From Ligustrum vulgare (taxonomy: Eukaryota > Streptophyta > Magnoliopsida > Lamiales > Oleaceae), in contig OY743190.1 in the NCBI GenBank assembly GCA_963555705.1, forward strand, positions 34,888,929 to 34,952,928: a DNA stretch of 64,000 nt, read 5' to 3'. Below the pieces are notes generated by a model. It had not been told where the DNA came from and made no database searches. It worked only from the letters and a program-made list of their open reading frames with translations. A program made the position numbers and the translations under genes. The number at the start of each line of letters is the position of its first letter. Position 1 is the stretch's first letter. Below, one piece after another: positions 45,874 to 56,950 of the stretch.

Positions 45874-46586
45874 ATTAAGTAGATTAATCCAAATCTAATA
45901 ATACTGGTAATTTCCTGGTCCTTTTCTAGTTCATGAAGAAGACAACAATCAAATATTTGTTTCCCTAAAAGAAAAACATCTTCAAACCATTGTTCATCCT
46001 AATTTTCCTATACCAATGGCCGGATTTGAAAGTGCTTTAGTTTCTTCTAAAATCTCTTCTAAATGAAGGAAGCACTTTAAATTTATTATTATTATTTTTT
46101 TATCAAACACGCCGAAAGGAACTTTCCAATCTCAAAAACCATCTAAAAATGGTCGAATTCAAATTTCACTAGTGCCACTAGACTCCATTATCTTCGAGGG
46201 AAATAAGAAACTTCAATTAGAAGAGAAGGAAAAAAATGTAAAAAGCACATATATGCTAGACTCTGTACATTGTATACTCAAGAAAATGTTGATTTTAGTT
46301 TGTTGTAAAACACGAATGTTGAAAACGTGGTTCAATCAATCTAGGTTGGGTTGGGGAAAGGTGGCTGCAACTTTTTGCATAATTTTGTCTAGTGGAAACT
46401 TTTTGAAGGCATACTGATTCAATTAATCTCCTGTTGGCTGAATCACTTCATGCCATGGCCAACACAAAAAGTCATGAATTAATGCCACAACAAAGTCTAT
46501 AATGATTTAGGTAGTAGAACGGATATAAAATATATTCAAGTAGAAGAGTTTTTCTATATTGATAAAATTGTGAATAATACATGACA
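45541..46586. other. Intergenic stretch
   Basis: The stretch contains a poly-A run of about 30 at 45838-45869. The open frame 46172-46417 has no recognisable domain. No gene is supported. Confidence 0.55.
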
Positions 46587-47553
46587 TGTTGGAATATTTT
46601 GTATATAGTGACGCCAAAGAAATATAATATATATATGAATTCCGTTCCGACAAATGAACGGAATAACGACGCAAAAAATAAGAAGAAAGTGACAAAGTCG
46701 AGGCAAGTGTTGAACACTTTGTCCTTAAGTCGAATTTGCACCTCAAATGTGCCAATGGTTTATGACAATCAACTCCCCAGATATAACGACTATTACTTGT
46801 GTTTGTAACACTTCAAAATACAAGCACAAAGAACCAGAATTTCGATTTATGTACTCCAAAATGAAATGAACAAGAAAAATCAAAATTATGCAACAAATAT
46901 GCAAGAACTTTGTTTAGGAGGAGAAGAGAGAATGATAATATTATTACATATCATTGGTGTGTGTTTTAGGACACCCAAATGGTCCTTTTTATAGAGTATG
47001 GAAAGTTGTGGACGAAGTTGAGTGAATCAATCTATGCAATGCTTCCAAACATTGCAACTCTTCAAAAAGATACACATTTTTCGGAACATTGCAACTCTTA
47101 AAAAAGATACACATTTTTCGGACAACCGTGCGACCTCACGCTTATAAGCCGTGCGACCGCACGACTTTACCCTAAACCAAGATTTAATCATTTGACATGC
47201 GATCGCATGGACAAACTTTTGACCATATTTTTGTCCTTTTCCGCAATTTTCTATTCATCCGATATTGGTTTCAAAATGTCAAGTATACACTTTAATGCGT
47301 GCAGATAAATCTAAATTCTCTTTCGGGGGCGTTGCCCCCGAGCCCCCAAAAGAGAACGCTGCCCTCTCAACCCATGCGACCTGATCGGGCAGGTCGATCC
47401 TCATTTGTGCGCCTCGAATCGGCGAAGTGGCAAACTAATTTGCCTAAACGGATTGAGTCGAGTTTGAGTATTTGGTCCAAGTCGACACGAAGTCACTTTA
47501 GTCAGTTTTCAATACTTAACCAATTTCTAGATTTATTAAACCAATATCCAACA
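46587..47553 (-). mobile_element. Solo LTR of a Copia family related to the 39577-45540 element (967 bp)
   Basis: It starts TGTTGGAATATTTTGTATAT and ends AATATCCAACA. Its first third aligns with the Copia LTR (GTGACGCCAAA, CAAAGTCGAGGCAAGTGTTG, CTTTGTCCTTAAGTCGAATT). The flanks are TGACA (46582-46586) and TGATA (47554-47558), a TSD with one change. Further in it has GC-rich palindromes (47125-47209) and a stem CGGGGGC-GTT-GCCCCCG at about 47325-47341. The open frame 47299-47556 is LTR sequence. Confidence 0.85.
47122..47211. promoter_or_regulatory. GC palindromes in the Copia solo LTR
   Basis: CCGTGCGACCTCACG (47126), CCGTGCGACCGCACG (47149) and CATGCGATCGCATG (47196-47209, perfect palindrome) resemble the sites in the Athila-like LTR at 8727. 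The role is inferred from the recurrence only. Confidence 0.45.
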
Positions 47554-48704
47554 TGATAAGCAATAGATATTTATACATGAAGAATCTATACAAAGCTACA
47601 CTAAGTAAGCATGATCTAACGTAATCTTAAAACAGAAAAAATGAATCCAAAGAATAAAGAGAAAAAATGGAGCTACAGTGATATCTTTTCTGTTAACCTA
47701 ACAGAAGAAAGTAGGAAGAATTAATTCTTGTAAGTTGCTGTTGAAATAGAAATACGTTTTAGCCTTCACATTATTTTCTTCATCAGTCCTTGATCAATAA
47801 TCTGATCTTCTTGGTCCATAACTTTAACTTAGGTTTGTTCAAGAGGGTTTTTTTTTTTTTTTTTTGTATAACTTTCTGAAAAAGTTGTATTATGTCAAAA
47901 AAAATTCCTAGTAACTCTTCAATACAAAATAAATATTTATAGAAAATTATCAAAATAACTTCTTAATTTCATAAGTAACTTTTAATTATTCAAAAACTGT
48001 GTCAATTACGCCTACAAGGGCATAACATATATACCAATGTGTTTGATACATACATAAGAATATGACGAAAGCAATAAAGTAGAAAAAAAGTTTAATTTTT
48101 ATGAAATAATTCTCTATTTTAGAGTCTATGTTTTCTTTTCAAAAATTATTGTGACTTTTAGATGTTTTCCATGACAAAAATCAAAACAGCCAATAGTACA
48201 CTTTACACCCGTCTTCTTCCTCTTTAATTTCTCCATGATTACCCTAGGAAAATCTAAAAGGTAAGAAGAAAATGGACATTTTGATCCAAGAAGAAATTGG
48301 TGGACAAATGTAGCAACAGTGGACAGATATTAATTTATTTTTGTATTTTGTAATAAACATAGACCAATTTCCATCATTAAAAAGCACTAAATTTTTGGAC
48401 GAGTCTACGTTGTTGTTTGGTAACAGTGTAGTAATTATAAATTGATTTATTTATATTTTTGAAATAAAATATGTGATTAAAAGTGGAGAGAAAAATATGT
48501 GTATTTATAAAATAGTTTCAAAATTGTACTGTTTATAAATTATAATTTTGCATTAAAGAACGGAGCTGTAAAAAACAAAGTCGAATGCCATGCAAATTCT
48601 GCACTCCAATTTGCTCTATGCAAGCCTTTCAATGTGATTGGGCTCAGAACGAAGCCTTGAACGTGTCATCCGATGTGACTACTTTTGTAGTAAAAGCTCA
48701 CTTA
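47554..48704. other. Intergenic stretch
   Basis: No gene is recognised. A member of the dispersed AAATATGTGATTAAAAGT family lies at about 48430-48560. A T run is at 47848-47866. Confidence 0.55.
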
Positions 48705-49454
48705 TGATGTAATCCGTGGTAGGAGATCGAGAGAGAAATCAGAACACAGACGATTCCATGACAATCTACGTGAGAAAAGGAGCAAGTTCCATGTTGGGCC
48801 CAAATCAAAGATCAAGCCGATTCACGTTGTTTCAAATGGAAGAAAAATGGAGCTGCCGGGAATACCACGCGATCCCGTGGTAAAATGGGGCGCGCGATCG
48901 CACGAGAACACCAAAAAGAGACTCGAAGGTTTTAAGGCCAACCACGTTATCGCGACCCTGACGCCCAAAAGCGATCGCGCTGTTATGATCAGACCAGATT
49001 TTCACGAATTTTAATTAAATTTTCGTTTTATTAATTCTATTTTGAACCCTAATGCAGCTAGGGCTAGGTTAGGCACGTTTTACATTATATTATTTTGTTT
49101 TTTATTATTGAACAACAGTTTGTAGTTTATTGATTAAAATTGAGATAGGATTTTCTTGTGAAATGTTGAGTTTTCCCTTTTCTTGAACTTATCAAATATC
49201 CGATCTTTGTGGCCTTCACCCAACGAACTTATCAAGGAATTGACAACCCTTGTGGCGTTCACCAATCTTGGTTCTTCAATCTGCATCGTCATTCATTGCG
49301 TCATGATTTTCGGGTTGAGGTTTTATCATCAATTTATCTTTTAATTTCCATTATTTTATTCTTGTTCTTGTGTTTAATCTGTCTAGATCTTTCCTATGGT
49401 TTTATTTTCGTTATTCCGCGTTTTTGTCGAGATTCCCCGATTGGGATCGCGTCA
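48705..49454 (+). repeat. 5' LTR of the Gypsy element
   Basis: 750 bp. It holds GCGATCGC-type palindromes at 48868-48982 (CGCGCGATCGCACG, AAGCGATCGCGC). The open frame 49209-49580 runs across the LTR end and is not a gene. Confidence 0.9.
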
Positions 49455-49456
49455 TC

Positions 49457-49466
49457 TGGTATCAGA
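49457..49466 (+). other. Primer-binding site (tRNA initiator Met type)
   Basis: TGGTATCAGA starts 2 nt after the 5' LTR, the usual plant retroelement PBS position and sequence. Confidence 0.85.
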
Positions 49467-49873
49467 ATTTGGATTTATTTCAGATTCTTGCGTTTCTTGT
49501 TATTTCTTGATTTTCTTGATTTTTTTCGTGTTCTTTACGTTCTTCATGTCAGTCATGATTTTCTTCAGTTTGATCCATAAGAGTCAGTCCCAAAAATTCA
49601 AAAGTGTTTTTCTTCTTCGTTTTTCATCCAAATCCAGTTCCCTTTTTTCTGCCATACTCGTAGTCCAATTCTCTGGCAGATTAAAAAAAATCTCGAAAAT
49701 TCCCAAATATTCCGAATTTTCTCAATTTCCAAATTTTCTTGTTCTTGTTCGTGTCTTACCCTTTCCAATCCTTGATTGAGTTCTTGAATTGTTTCTTGAT
49801 TAGTTCTTGGGTGAAATTTGAAGGGATAGAAGAGTGATACACAAGCGAAAATTCACGTGAGGAGAAATTTATT

Positions 49874-51365
49874 TTGAATCGAGGTGTAGAGCATGAACAA
49901 AGACCTCGAGATCAATCTTATGATGGTTCTCGGGTTAGGAGAGGTAATAGGCGTGAGGTTGGTATGGATGATGAGGGCATGAAAAGTGAAAGTGGAAGTA
50001 TATCTTTGGTGGGAAGTATGCGAAGGAGGGATAGAGGAGATAGATATGAGAGGAGGTATGATAGGGAGCGTCGTGATGCTAGGAGGCATCGTGGGGGTAG
50101 AGATGTTGTTGATGACGACCTTGGGAAAATTAAAGTCAAGATATCATCATTCCAGGGTAGGAGTGATCCGAAGGCGTACCTGGATTGGAAAATCAAGGTT
50201 GAACGGCTATTTTATTGTCATAATTATTCAAAAAAAAAAAAGAAGGTGAAATTAGTTGTGATTGCATTCACCGATTATGCAAATATTTGGTGAGATCAGC
50301 TAGTGACGGGTAGGAGGAGGAACCTTGAGGAGCCGGTGGAGACTTGGGGTGAGTTAAAGACCATAATGAGGAAGCGGTTTGTGCCAACTCATTATTAGAG
50401 AGATATTTACCAGAGACTGCAGGTCTGACTCAGGGGTTGAGAAGTGTAGAGGATTATCATAAGGATATGGAGGTGGCGATGATTCGAGCCAATGTGGTAG
50501 AGGATCGGGAAGCTACAATGACTAGGTTTTTGAGCGGGTTGAATAAAGATATTGCCAACATCATCGAACTACAACATTACGTGGAACTAGAGGACATGGT
50601 ACATATGGCAATGAAGGTGGAAAGGCAATTGAAACAAAAAGGGGCAGCAAGGCACTTGTCGGGATCTTATCCTACATCACAACCGAAGCGGGAACACAAT
50701 GATGAACATGATCCGAAAGGAAAGGAGGAACCTACAACAAAAGGTAAAAATATTTCTGATTCTCAAACTACTCGGGATAGAAATATTAAGTGTTTTAAGT
50801 GCTTGGGTTCGGGTCATATAGCATCCCAGTGCCCAAATAGGAGGGTAATGATTTTGCGTGATAATGGTGAAATTAGTTCCGAGAATGAATTTAAGGGAAT
50901 GCCTAATTTAGTGAATGTTGGAGCTAGTAGTAGTGATGAGGACGGGTTGACTTATGTTGTTAAAGATTCACTTATTAATCGGTGTGTCCTTAGTATTAGG
51001 GTCAGGGTGGATGAAATTGGTGAGCAAAGTGATAATTTGTTTCACACTAGATGCTTAGTGGGTGAAAAGGTTTGTGGTATGGTGATTGACGGGGGGAGTT
51101 GAACTAATGTGGTTAGTACAATGTTGATTAAAAATTGGGCTTGAGCTTGATATAACATCCAAACCCTTATAAATTGCAATGGCTGACTGAGTCGGGAGAA
51201 ATTAAGGTGAATAAATAGGCTATGGTCAGTTTTGCTATCGGGGGTTATAAGGATGAAGTTATATGTGATGTAGTACCCATGCATGTTGGCCATATTTTAT
51301 TTGGTAGGTCTTGACAACATGATAGAAGGATAGCGCTTGATGGGTTTAGAAATCAATATTCCTTT
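49874..51365 (+). pseudogene. Gypsy gag and start of protease with stop codons
   Basis: The region begins with a basic, Arg-rich N-terminus (MRRRDRGDRYERRYDRERR). The gag core follows (GRSDPKAYLDWKIKVERLF), and the first frame stops at 50293 (TGA after IW, where the family has a second Trp). The frame 50437-51102 continues the gag (SVEDYHKDMEVAM), has a CCHC knuckle CFKCLGSGHIASQC, and reaches the protease active site MVIDGGS. A stop codon follows at once. Further in-frame stops lie in 51120-51320. The KDGRKITLAPLSPKEVQEDQ piece at 51369 is the usual end of the protease region. The proteins are non-functional. Confidence 0.85.
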
Positions 51366-51868
51366 GTGAAAGATGGAAGAAAGATTACTCTTGCTCCTCT
51401 ATCACCTAAAGAGGTCCAAGAGGATCAAAGGAAAATAAAAAGTGAGTTTGAGGGGAAAAACACGAGAGTTGAGGCCACTACCTCAAAAAAAGGAGAGGGT
51501 GTGAAAATTGAAAATAAGAGGGTTGAGGTCACGACCTCAGAAAAATGAGAGATGGAGTGTAAAAAGAAAAAGAAAAGAGAGTCCACCCCCAAAATGAATT
51601 TTTTTGTACAAAGGTTGATTTACAAGGATCTTTGCCTTGCACTTAACCAATCTAACAAACCCCTCCCCAATTATATAAAATATGTTTTGCAGGTGCCTAG
51701 ATTAAACTATGATCCTGAAATAAGAAAGAAACTCATTGGTACAAAGGAGCAGCCCAAAAGGCGTAAGCATAATCCAAAGGACAAGAACCCAAGAAATAAA
51801 CCCAAGAGTTGCAGGAGGATTAGACAAATTCGAGATTCGAGGTCGAATCATTTTCAAGTGAGGGGGGA
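51366..51868 (+). pseudogene. Gypsy remnant: protease end, deletion joint, and last residues of pol
   Basis: KITLAPLSPKEVQED belongs after protease. Then comes a lysine-rich linker, a stop at 51548, and at about 51820-51860 IRDSRSNHFQVRGDD. This resembles the tail that closes pol in this Gypsy group, just before the polypurine tract. The 3 kb or more that should encode RT, RNase H and integrase is absent. Confidence 0.6.
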
Positions 51869-52618
51869 TGATGTGATCCTTGGTAGGAGATTGAGGTAGA
51901 AATCAGGGTACGGGGGATTCCATGACAATCTACGTGAGAAACGGAACAAGTTCCGTGTTGGGCCCGAATCAAGGATCAAGTCGAGTCACGTTGTTTCAAA
52001 TGGAAGAAAAATGGAGCTGCCGAGAATACCACGCAATCGCGTGGTAAAATGGGGCTCGCGATCGCGCGAGAACACCAAAAAGAGACCCGAGAGTTTTAAG
52101 GCCAACCTCGCGATCGCGACCCTGACGCCCAAGCGATCGCGCGGTTATGATCAGACCAAATTTTCGCGAATTTTAATTTAATTTTCGTTTTATTAATTCT
52201 GTTTTGAACCCTAATTGCGGTTAGGGCTAGGTTAGGCGTGTTTTACATTATATTATCTTGTTTTTCATTATTGAACAACAGTTTGGAGTTTATTGATTAA
52301 AATTGAGAGAGGATTCTCTTGTGAAAGGTTGAGATTTCCCTTTTCTTGAACTTATCAAAGATCCGATCTTTGTGGCATTCACCCAACTAACTTATCAAGG
52401 AATTGAGAACCCTTGTGGCGTTCACCAATCTTGGTTCTTCAATCCGCATCGTCATTCATTGCGTCGTGATTGTCGGGTCGAGGTTTTATCGTCAATCTAT
52501 CTTTTAATTTCCATTATTTTATTCTTGTTCGTGTCTTTAATCTGTCGTAGATCTTTCCTCGGGTTTTATTTTCGTTATTCCGCGTTTTTGTCGAGATTCC
52601 CCGATTGAGATCGCGTCA
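51869..52618 (+). repeat. 3' LTR of the Gypsy element
   Basis: 750 bp; palindromes at 52028-52144 (CTCGCGATCGCGCGAG at 52055-52070, AAGCGATCGCGC). Visibly more diverged from the 5' LTR than the Copia LTR pair is, so this insertion is older. The frame 52372-52608 is LTR sequence. Confidence 0.9.
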
Positions 52619-52624
52619 ACTTAG

Positions 52625-53195
52625 ACCTGGGCAAAAGAACCGAAACCAGCGGTTCGATTTGGTTTGGTTCCGGTTCGGTTCGATTTTTTTTCAAATTTTT
52701 AAACGGTTCTGGTTCTAAAAATCAAGAACCATTCGCTTTCGGTTCAAGGTTCAGAGCCAGAACCAAGAACCAGAATTGATAGAGAAAAACACGATTTTTT
52801 TTAATATAAATTTAAAAAAAAAAAAAAAAATCATCAATTCTTAATCTTAATGCATGTTATCTGGTTTATTAGTAATTATCAATTACCCAACAACTATTGG
52901 CTTATTCAACATTATATAACTATAAGCAAAATAAGCAATAAACAAAAGATCAAGGTCGATGATGACCTTACCGTCTTACGACTATTACCAGCCGGAATCT
53001 ACCATCGCTTCATCGCTTAAATTTAAAAATTTTAGATTATGAAAAATTAGAACCAGAATCAAAAACAAAAGAATCGAATGATTCAGTTCCGATTCAGTTC
53101 TTCTCTTACAAAAAGAACCAATAGTTTTTTTCCAAATGAACCACCGATTCTTGGTTCTATTCCCTGGGAACCAGAATCATATGGAACCACGCCTA
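52625..53195. mobile_element. GGTTC-rich dispersed repeat, copy B
   Basis: It is homologous to 1430-2010: it starts CTGGGCAAAAGAACCG and ends ATATGGAACCACGCC. Its interior is the same and includes ATCAATTACCCAACAA and TCTACCATCG. It lies immediately next to the Gypsy 3' LTR, which had therefore inserted at or beside its end. Confidence 0.55.
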
Positions 53196-53219
53196 ACTTC
53201 ACCTCCTAATGCAGTACAT

Positions 53220-54070
53220 TTATGAGGTAGTTTTCTATTTGTTAAAATTTTTATGTTAAAAACATTTATTTTTTTTCAAGATAAACATGTGGTTGAAAAG
53301 TGGAAAGAAAAAATGGATATGGTTAAAAAGAAATTTAAAGAATTATGTTGTTTAAAAACATGACTTTTTATATTCTGAAAAAAAAAATTGTCTTTTTATG
53401 ATTTGCCAAACAGATGCTTACACTTTTGGCACCGTTCGCGACTAGTTTAAAAGGAATTGAAATTATAATTTTGATTTATTTGGATATTCTAAGTAAGATG
53501 TGTGGTTAAAAATTGGAGAGAGAAAATGTTCGTAATTAAAAAGTGATTTGAGAAATTTTGCTCATTGTAATTTGGGTTTTAATTTCAAATCGAACAGAGC
53601 TTTTAAGATGGGATCTTCGGCTCTATTTGGAAATTAAATAATGTTTAAAAACATGTTTTTTTATATAATTTTTAGGTAAAAAATGTGATTAAAAAGTCTA
53701 GAGAGAAAATATGTGTAATTATAAATTAATTTAGAAAATTGTGTATAAAACGTGTTTTTTCTCAACCAATCATTATTCGAGGCTATGAACCACCTCTCTG
53801 TTGTAATCAATTTCTTAGATGAGATACATCTTCATCATTCAGAGTGTCACAATGTCGCTCCCTCCTTAGCTACAGTCACGAGCAGTCTAACATGATGAGT
53901 GTGTTTACATTTACGATTTTGTTTGTTAAACTTTTTGTGTTTAAAACATGTTCTTTATATTTTTTAGGTAAATATGTGCTTCAAAATTAGAGAAAAAATA
54001 TGTATAATTAAAAAATAATTTCAAAAATTGAATTATTAAAAAACATATTTACATATTTACCAAAGGGAGG
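53220..54070. repeat. Several copies of a dispersed 120-170 bp AT-rich repeat
   Basis: Blocks at about 53230-53400, 53460-53600, 53625-53760 and 53920-54070 each carry ATATGTG.TTAAAAAGT..AGAGA(A)AAATATG and TGTAATTA(A/T)AAA(A/T)T.ATTT. They often start or end near TTTGG/CCAAA. Related blocks are at 35160-35445 and 48430-48560. They look like a MITE family, with borders unresolved. Confidence 0.5.
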
Positions 54071-54349
54071 CTACGTAAATGGAAGTGAGGGTTAAGATTT
54101 GTGAGATACATTGTCCATGAATTTTCGAGGACAATAGTCCCATCAATTTACTAGGTCAACACCAACTATCCTCACCACACACCACGATCCAGTAGAAAAA
54201 GGAAAAGAAAGGAATAAAAATAAAATAAGAATATACAAATAATAAAGTGGCACAATTGTCAAAACAAAGTAAATAAAGAACAAATCGCGTTGAAGACAAA
54301 CGGAGAGTTGACTGAGATTACGTTGACCATTAATCCGTACCCACGTGGC

Positions 54350-54480
54350 TTACACCCACGACGTAGAAAAATGTGTTGGTGTTAGGTGTGATTGGACCAC
54401 CAATCAGGAATTAAGAGCTTATTTGGTAATTAAAAAATTTTCACAACAATTTTTTAAATAAATTTTAACTATTCATTCTT
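54350..54480. repeat. Segment similar to the WRKY upstream region
   Basis: GTTGGTGTTAGGTGTGATTG, GACCACCAAT and TTAAAAAATTTTCA..CAA appear in the same order as GTTGTTGCCAGGTGTCATTG, GACCCACAAAT and TTAAAAATTTTCATTCACCAA at 34411-34490. Two TTGAC cores occur just upstream (54309, 54330). It may be an old copy of WRKY promoter DNA or a shared repeat; the similarity is limited. Confidence 0.35.
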
Positions 54481-55129
54481 AGTTAAGTTTACAATTTTTT
54501 ATTTTTTAAATATTTTTAAATAACACATCCATCAAAAAATATAAAAAAAATTACAAAAATTAAAACTTTTCACATTATCAAACAGACTCTAAATAAATAA
54601 ATTTACATTACACACTTTTGAAAATGAAAATTGAATTGAGGGGGCCTTTCAATTTGTAACACATTTTCCCCCTAGTCGAGCAATGGCTTATTTCAATTTG
54701 TAACAAAAATACTCAATTCAAATGTGATGGAGTTGAAAGTCGAGCACTGGCTTATTTGGAAGATTGGGATTGTTCGATTTCAAAGTTTTCAAATAAATGG
54801 ATATAGAATTCACATACATGCTCAGATTTTAGCCAATTATATGTTTTCGAAATCATCTCAACGAACTTGATTTTGGGCTTTTGAAATCATTTAGACAGCT
54901 AAAAACGGGATTCTTTGAGTTATTATGTCAATTTTCGTCTTTTCATTATTTCTCGCTTTTAGGGCAAGGGTTTACTATTTATTCTTCTTTGTTTTGCATT
55001 ATGAGGCAGTTGTTTTGACATATAACTTTATTATTCTTGGAGTTTTCTCCAATTTTATGCAATTCATTTCGGTATTCTTTTGAATCAACAATCTTGAGTT
55101 ATTGTTTTATTTATACACGTTCTGCCTGC
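54481..55129. other. Intergenic stretch
   Basis: No gene is recognised. A short internal duplication (GTCGAGCAATGGCTTATTT at 54676 and GTCGAGCACTGGCTTATTT at 54739) is present. Confidence 0.55.
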
Positions 55130-56205
55130 GTCAAAATGCCTAATATCAAACATCACGAAAAAAGAACCCAAATATGAATATCTAGCGAATGTCAAGGAGT
55201 TTGAGCGACGGGCGAGCAAGGCAATGTCTGGGCAATTGAGTGAGTAAGATAATATCTGAGCGAATGAAGTGTTGAATGATACATAAATAAAGAGGCAGTT
55301 TACCCACTTAACTCATGATCTAAAATAAAGATAACAAAGTCGTTGTCAGTTACAAAAAATGTGGTCAGTTTAAAGTGACATTGTAAGAAGTTATTAATAT
55401 AAAGTAATGGGCAATTGTAGACAATTATGAAACAAGAATCATGCAAGTATAAGAGACATGAGGCAACATAAAACAAAGATTATGTAATTTTTCTTATCTT
55501 AGGTTTTTAGTAATTTTTCTCTAATTAAACTTTTTTGTGCTTGCGCCTGAAGGCATATTGTAAATTAGACATTTCTAATAAAACACTACTTTTTGTCTTT
55601 GTCTCAAGAGGTTTGTCCCTTATAGATCGTCTGATCATTTTTTAATAGTTGACACGAAACCCACGCGAAACATTTGGCACTCAAGTGGGACTGTTTCTCA
55701 CGGGATTCGTACTAACAATTGAAAAATGATTAGACGTTGTGTTAAGAGACAAAACCTCAATAAATGGTGTTCTATTAGAAATATTTAATTTACAACATGT
55801 CTCCAAGTGGTGCAAGCACACAAAGTTTAACTAGAGGAAAATTACTAAAAAACTAAATAAGAAAAACTCACATAATCTCCGTTTGAGAGTTGATTTCGAT
55901 GTCTTGTCTTCATGTCTTTTACACTTGCATAATTCTTGTTTTATAATCGTTCGTAATGCTCAATTACTTTATATCAGTAACTCTTTTCCATAACTTCTCA
56001 CAATGTAAACTATCAATAATGCCTTCATTATTGTTACTTTAGATCACAGGTTAGGTGGGAAAACTACCTATTTATTTATGTATCATCCAACGCTCCATTC
56101 ACCTAGTTATTACCTTGCTCTCTCAATCGCTCAGACTTCTTGATGTTTACCCCAATATTCATACTCGGGTTCCTTATTTCTGGCTTTGATATTGAGCCTT
56201 TGAAT
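55130..56205. repeat. Long inverted repeat, arms about 530 bp
   Basis: The left arm (about 55130-55675) is mirrored on the opposite strand by the right arm (about 55690-56205). Examples: ATGATACATAAATAAA (55277) against TTTATTTATGTATCAT (56069); TTGTAAATTAGACATTTCTA (55558) against TAGAAATATTTAATTTACAA (55776); TGATCATTTTTTAATAGTTG (55632) against CAATTGAAAAATGATTAGAC (55716). Arms are imperfect, perhaps 75-80% paired by eye, with almost no spacer. No ORF is conserved. Transcription would give a long hairpin RNA. It could be a fold-back transposon or two inverted copies of a repeat. Confidence 0.75.
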
Positions 56206-56950
56206 TGAGTATTTTTGTATATCCACAATTACTCTCAATATGGCTGAATTAATGTATAATCATCAATTTTGTCATATTCAAGACTTTGCATGTTTTTGCA
56301 ACTTTGAAAATCCAAAAGCATGAATCATATGCCATTCCTACTATTTTTTCAGCTCTAAAGTCTATCATTTTTTGGCAAATAATTTTTTTTGTCACATCAC
56401 CCATCAATGTTTTGGCTGCTATCTATTTGTGGTTACATGTTTTTTTTAGATTACCTTCCTTGTTGCCATATGAATGGCTGAAGTTATCAAGATTAATTTT
56501 ACGCGAAATATGATCGGGAATTGGCCTTGTAATTGGTTTGAAACTTATTCAATGGGCCAGTCAAAACCACCCATTCAAGCTTCAATTTGATCAATAAAGA
56601 CGATCTAGATGTGCATAAAGAGCTCATGGAAATGGAGACTCAACTCCCCGACGGTATCCTGTATAGTGGCTCATATGATTTAATGCAGAAAGAAGGAAGC
56701 TTCAATAATGTCTTATTCAAACTTTCAAAGACAACTTGATGGTGCTTGGATGAGATCATAGTATTTGTGCGCGTGTACATTTCATATGTTTGTGGGGGAA
56801 TGAATAGTCAAGGTTAACAAATTAATCAATTCAAATCACAAGTTATTTCATTTATTATTTTTTTCCTTTACTATTTGATTTATATAAATTGTTATAAATA
56901 AATTTCTTTATTTTTTATGATTTATTTTCTATTAATTATTTCAATTCCAG
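56206..56950. other. Stretch with no recognised gene
   Basis: A coding-like piece around 56598-56740 (DDLDVHKELMEMETQLPDGI) suggests another decayed element gene, but no family is recognised. The frame 56286-56513 is hydrophobic and probably chance. Confidence 0.4.

Larger units (their letters stand above)
48705..52618 (+). mobile_element. Deletion-derivative Ty3/Gypsy element with complete LTRs (3914 bp)
   Basis: LTRs of 750 bp each (48705-49454 and 51869-52618) start TGATGT and end GCGTCA. They are flanked by ACTTA on both sides (48700-48704 and 52619-52623). The PBS TGGTATCAGA (49457 on) matches initiator-Met tRNA, and the polypurine tract AAGTGAGGGGGGA abuts the 3' LTR. Gag and part of protease are present but mutated, and reverse transcriptase, RNase H and nearly all integrase are deleted. 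The Gag type (zinc knuckle, then IDGGS protease) fits the chromovirus-like Gypsy group. Confidence 0.93.

Noticed and set aside
49209..49580. Frame of 123 codons with hydrophobic C-terminus, repeated in part at 52372-52608
   Set aside because: It spans the LTR end and PBS; it is an LTR by-product.
52625..53195. An 8-bp hAT target-site duplication around the GGTTC-rich repeat
   Set aside because: The flanks (AACTTAGA and TAACTTCA) are only partly alike and overlap the Gypsy TSD ACTTA, so the border cannot be fixed.
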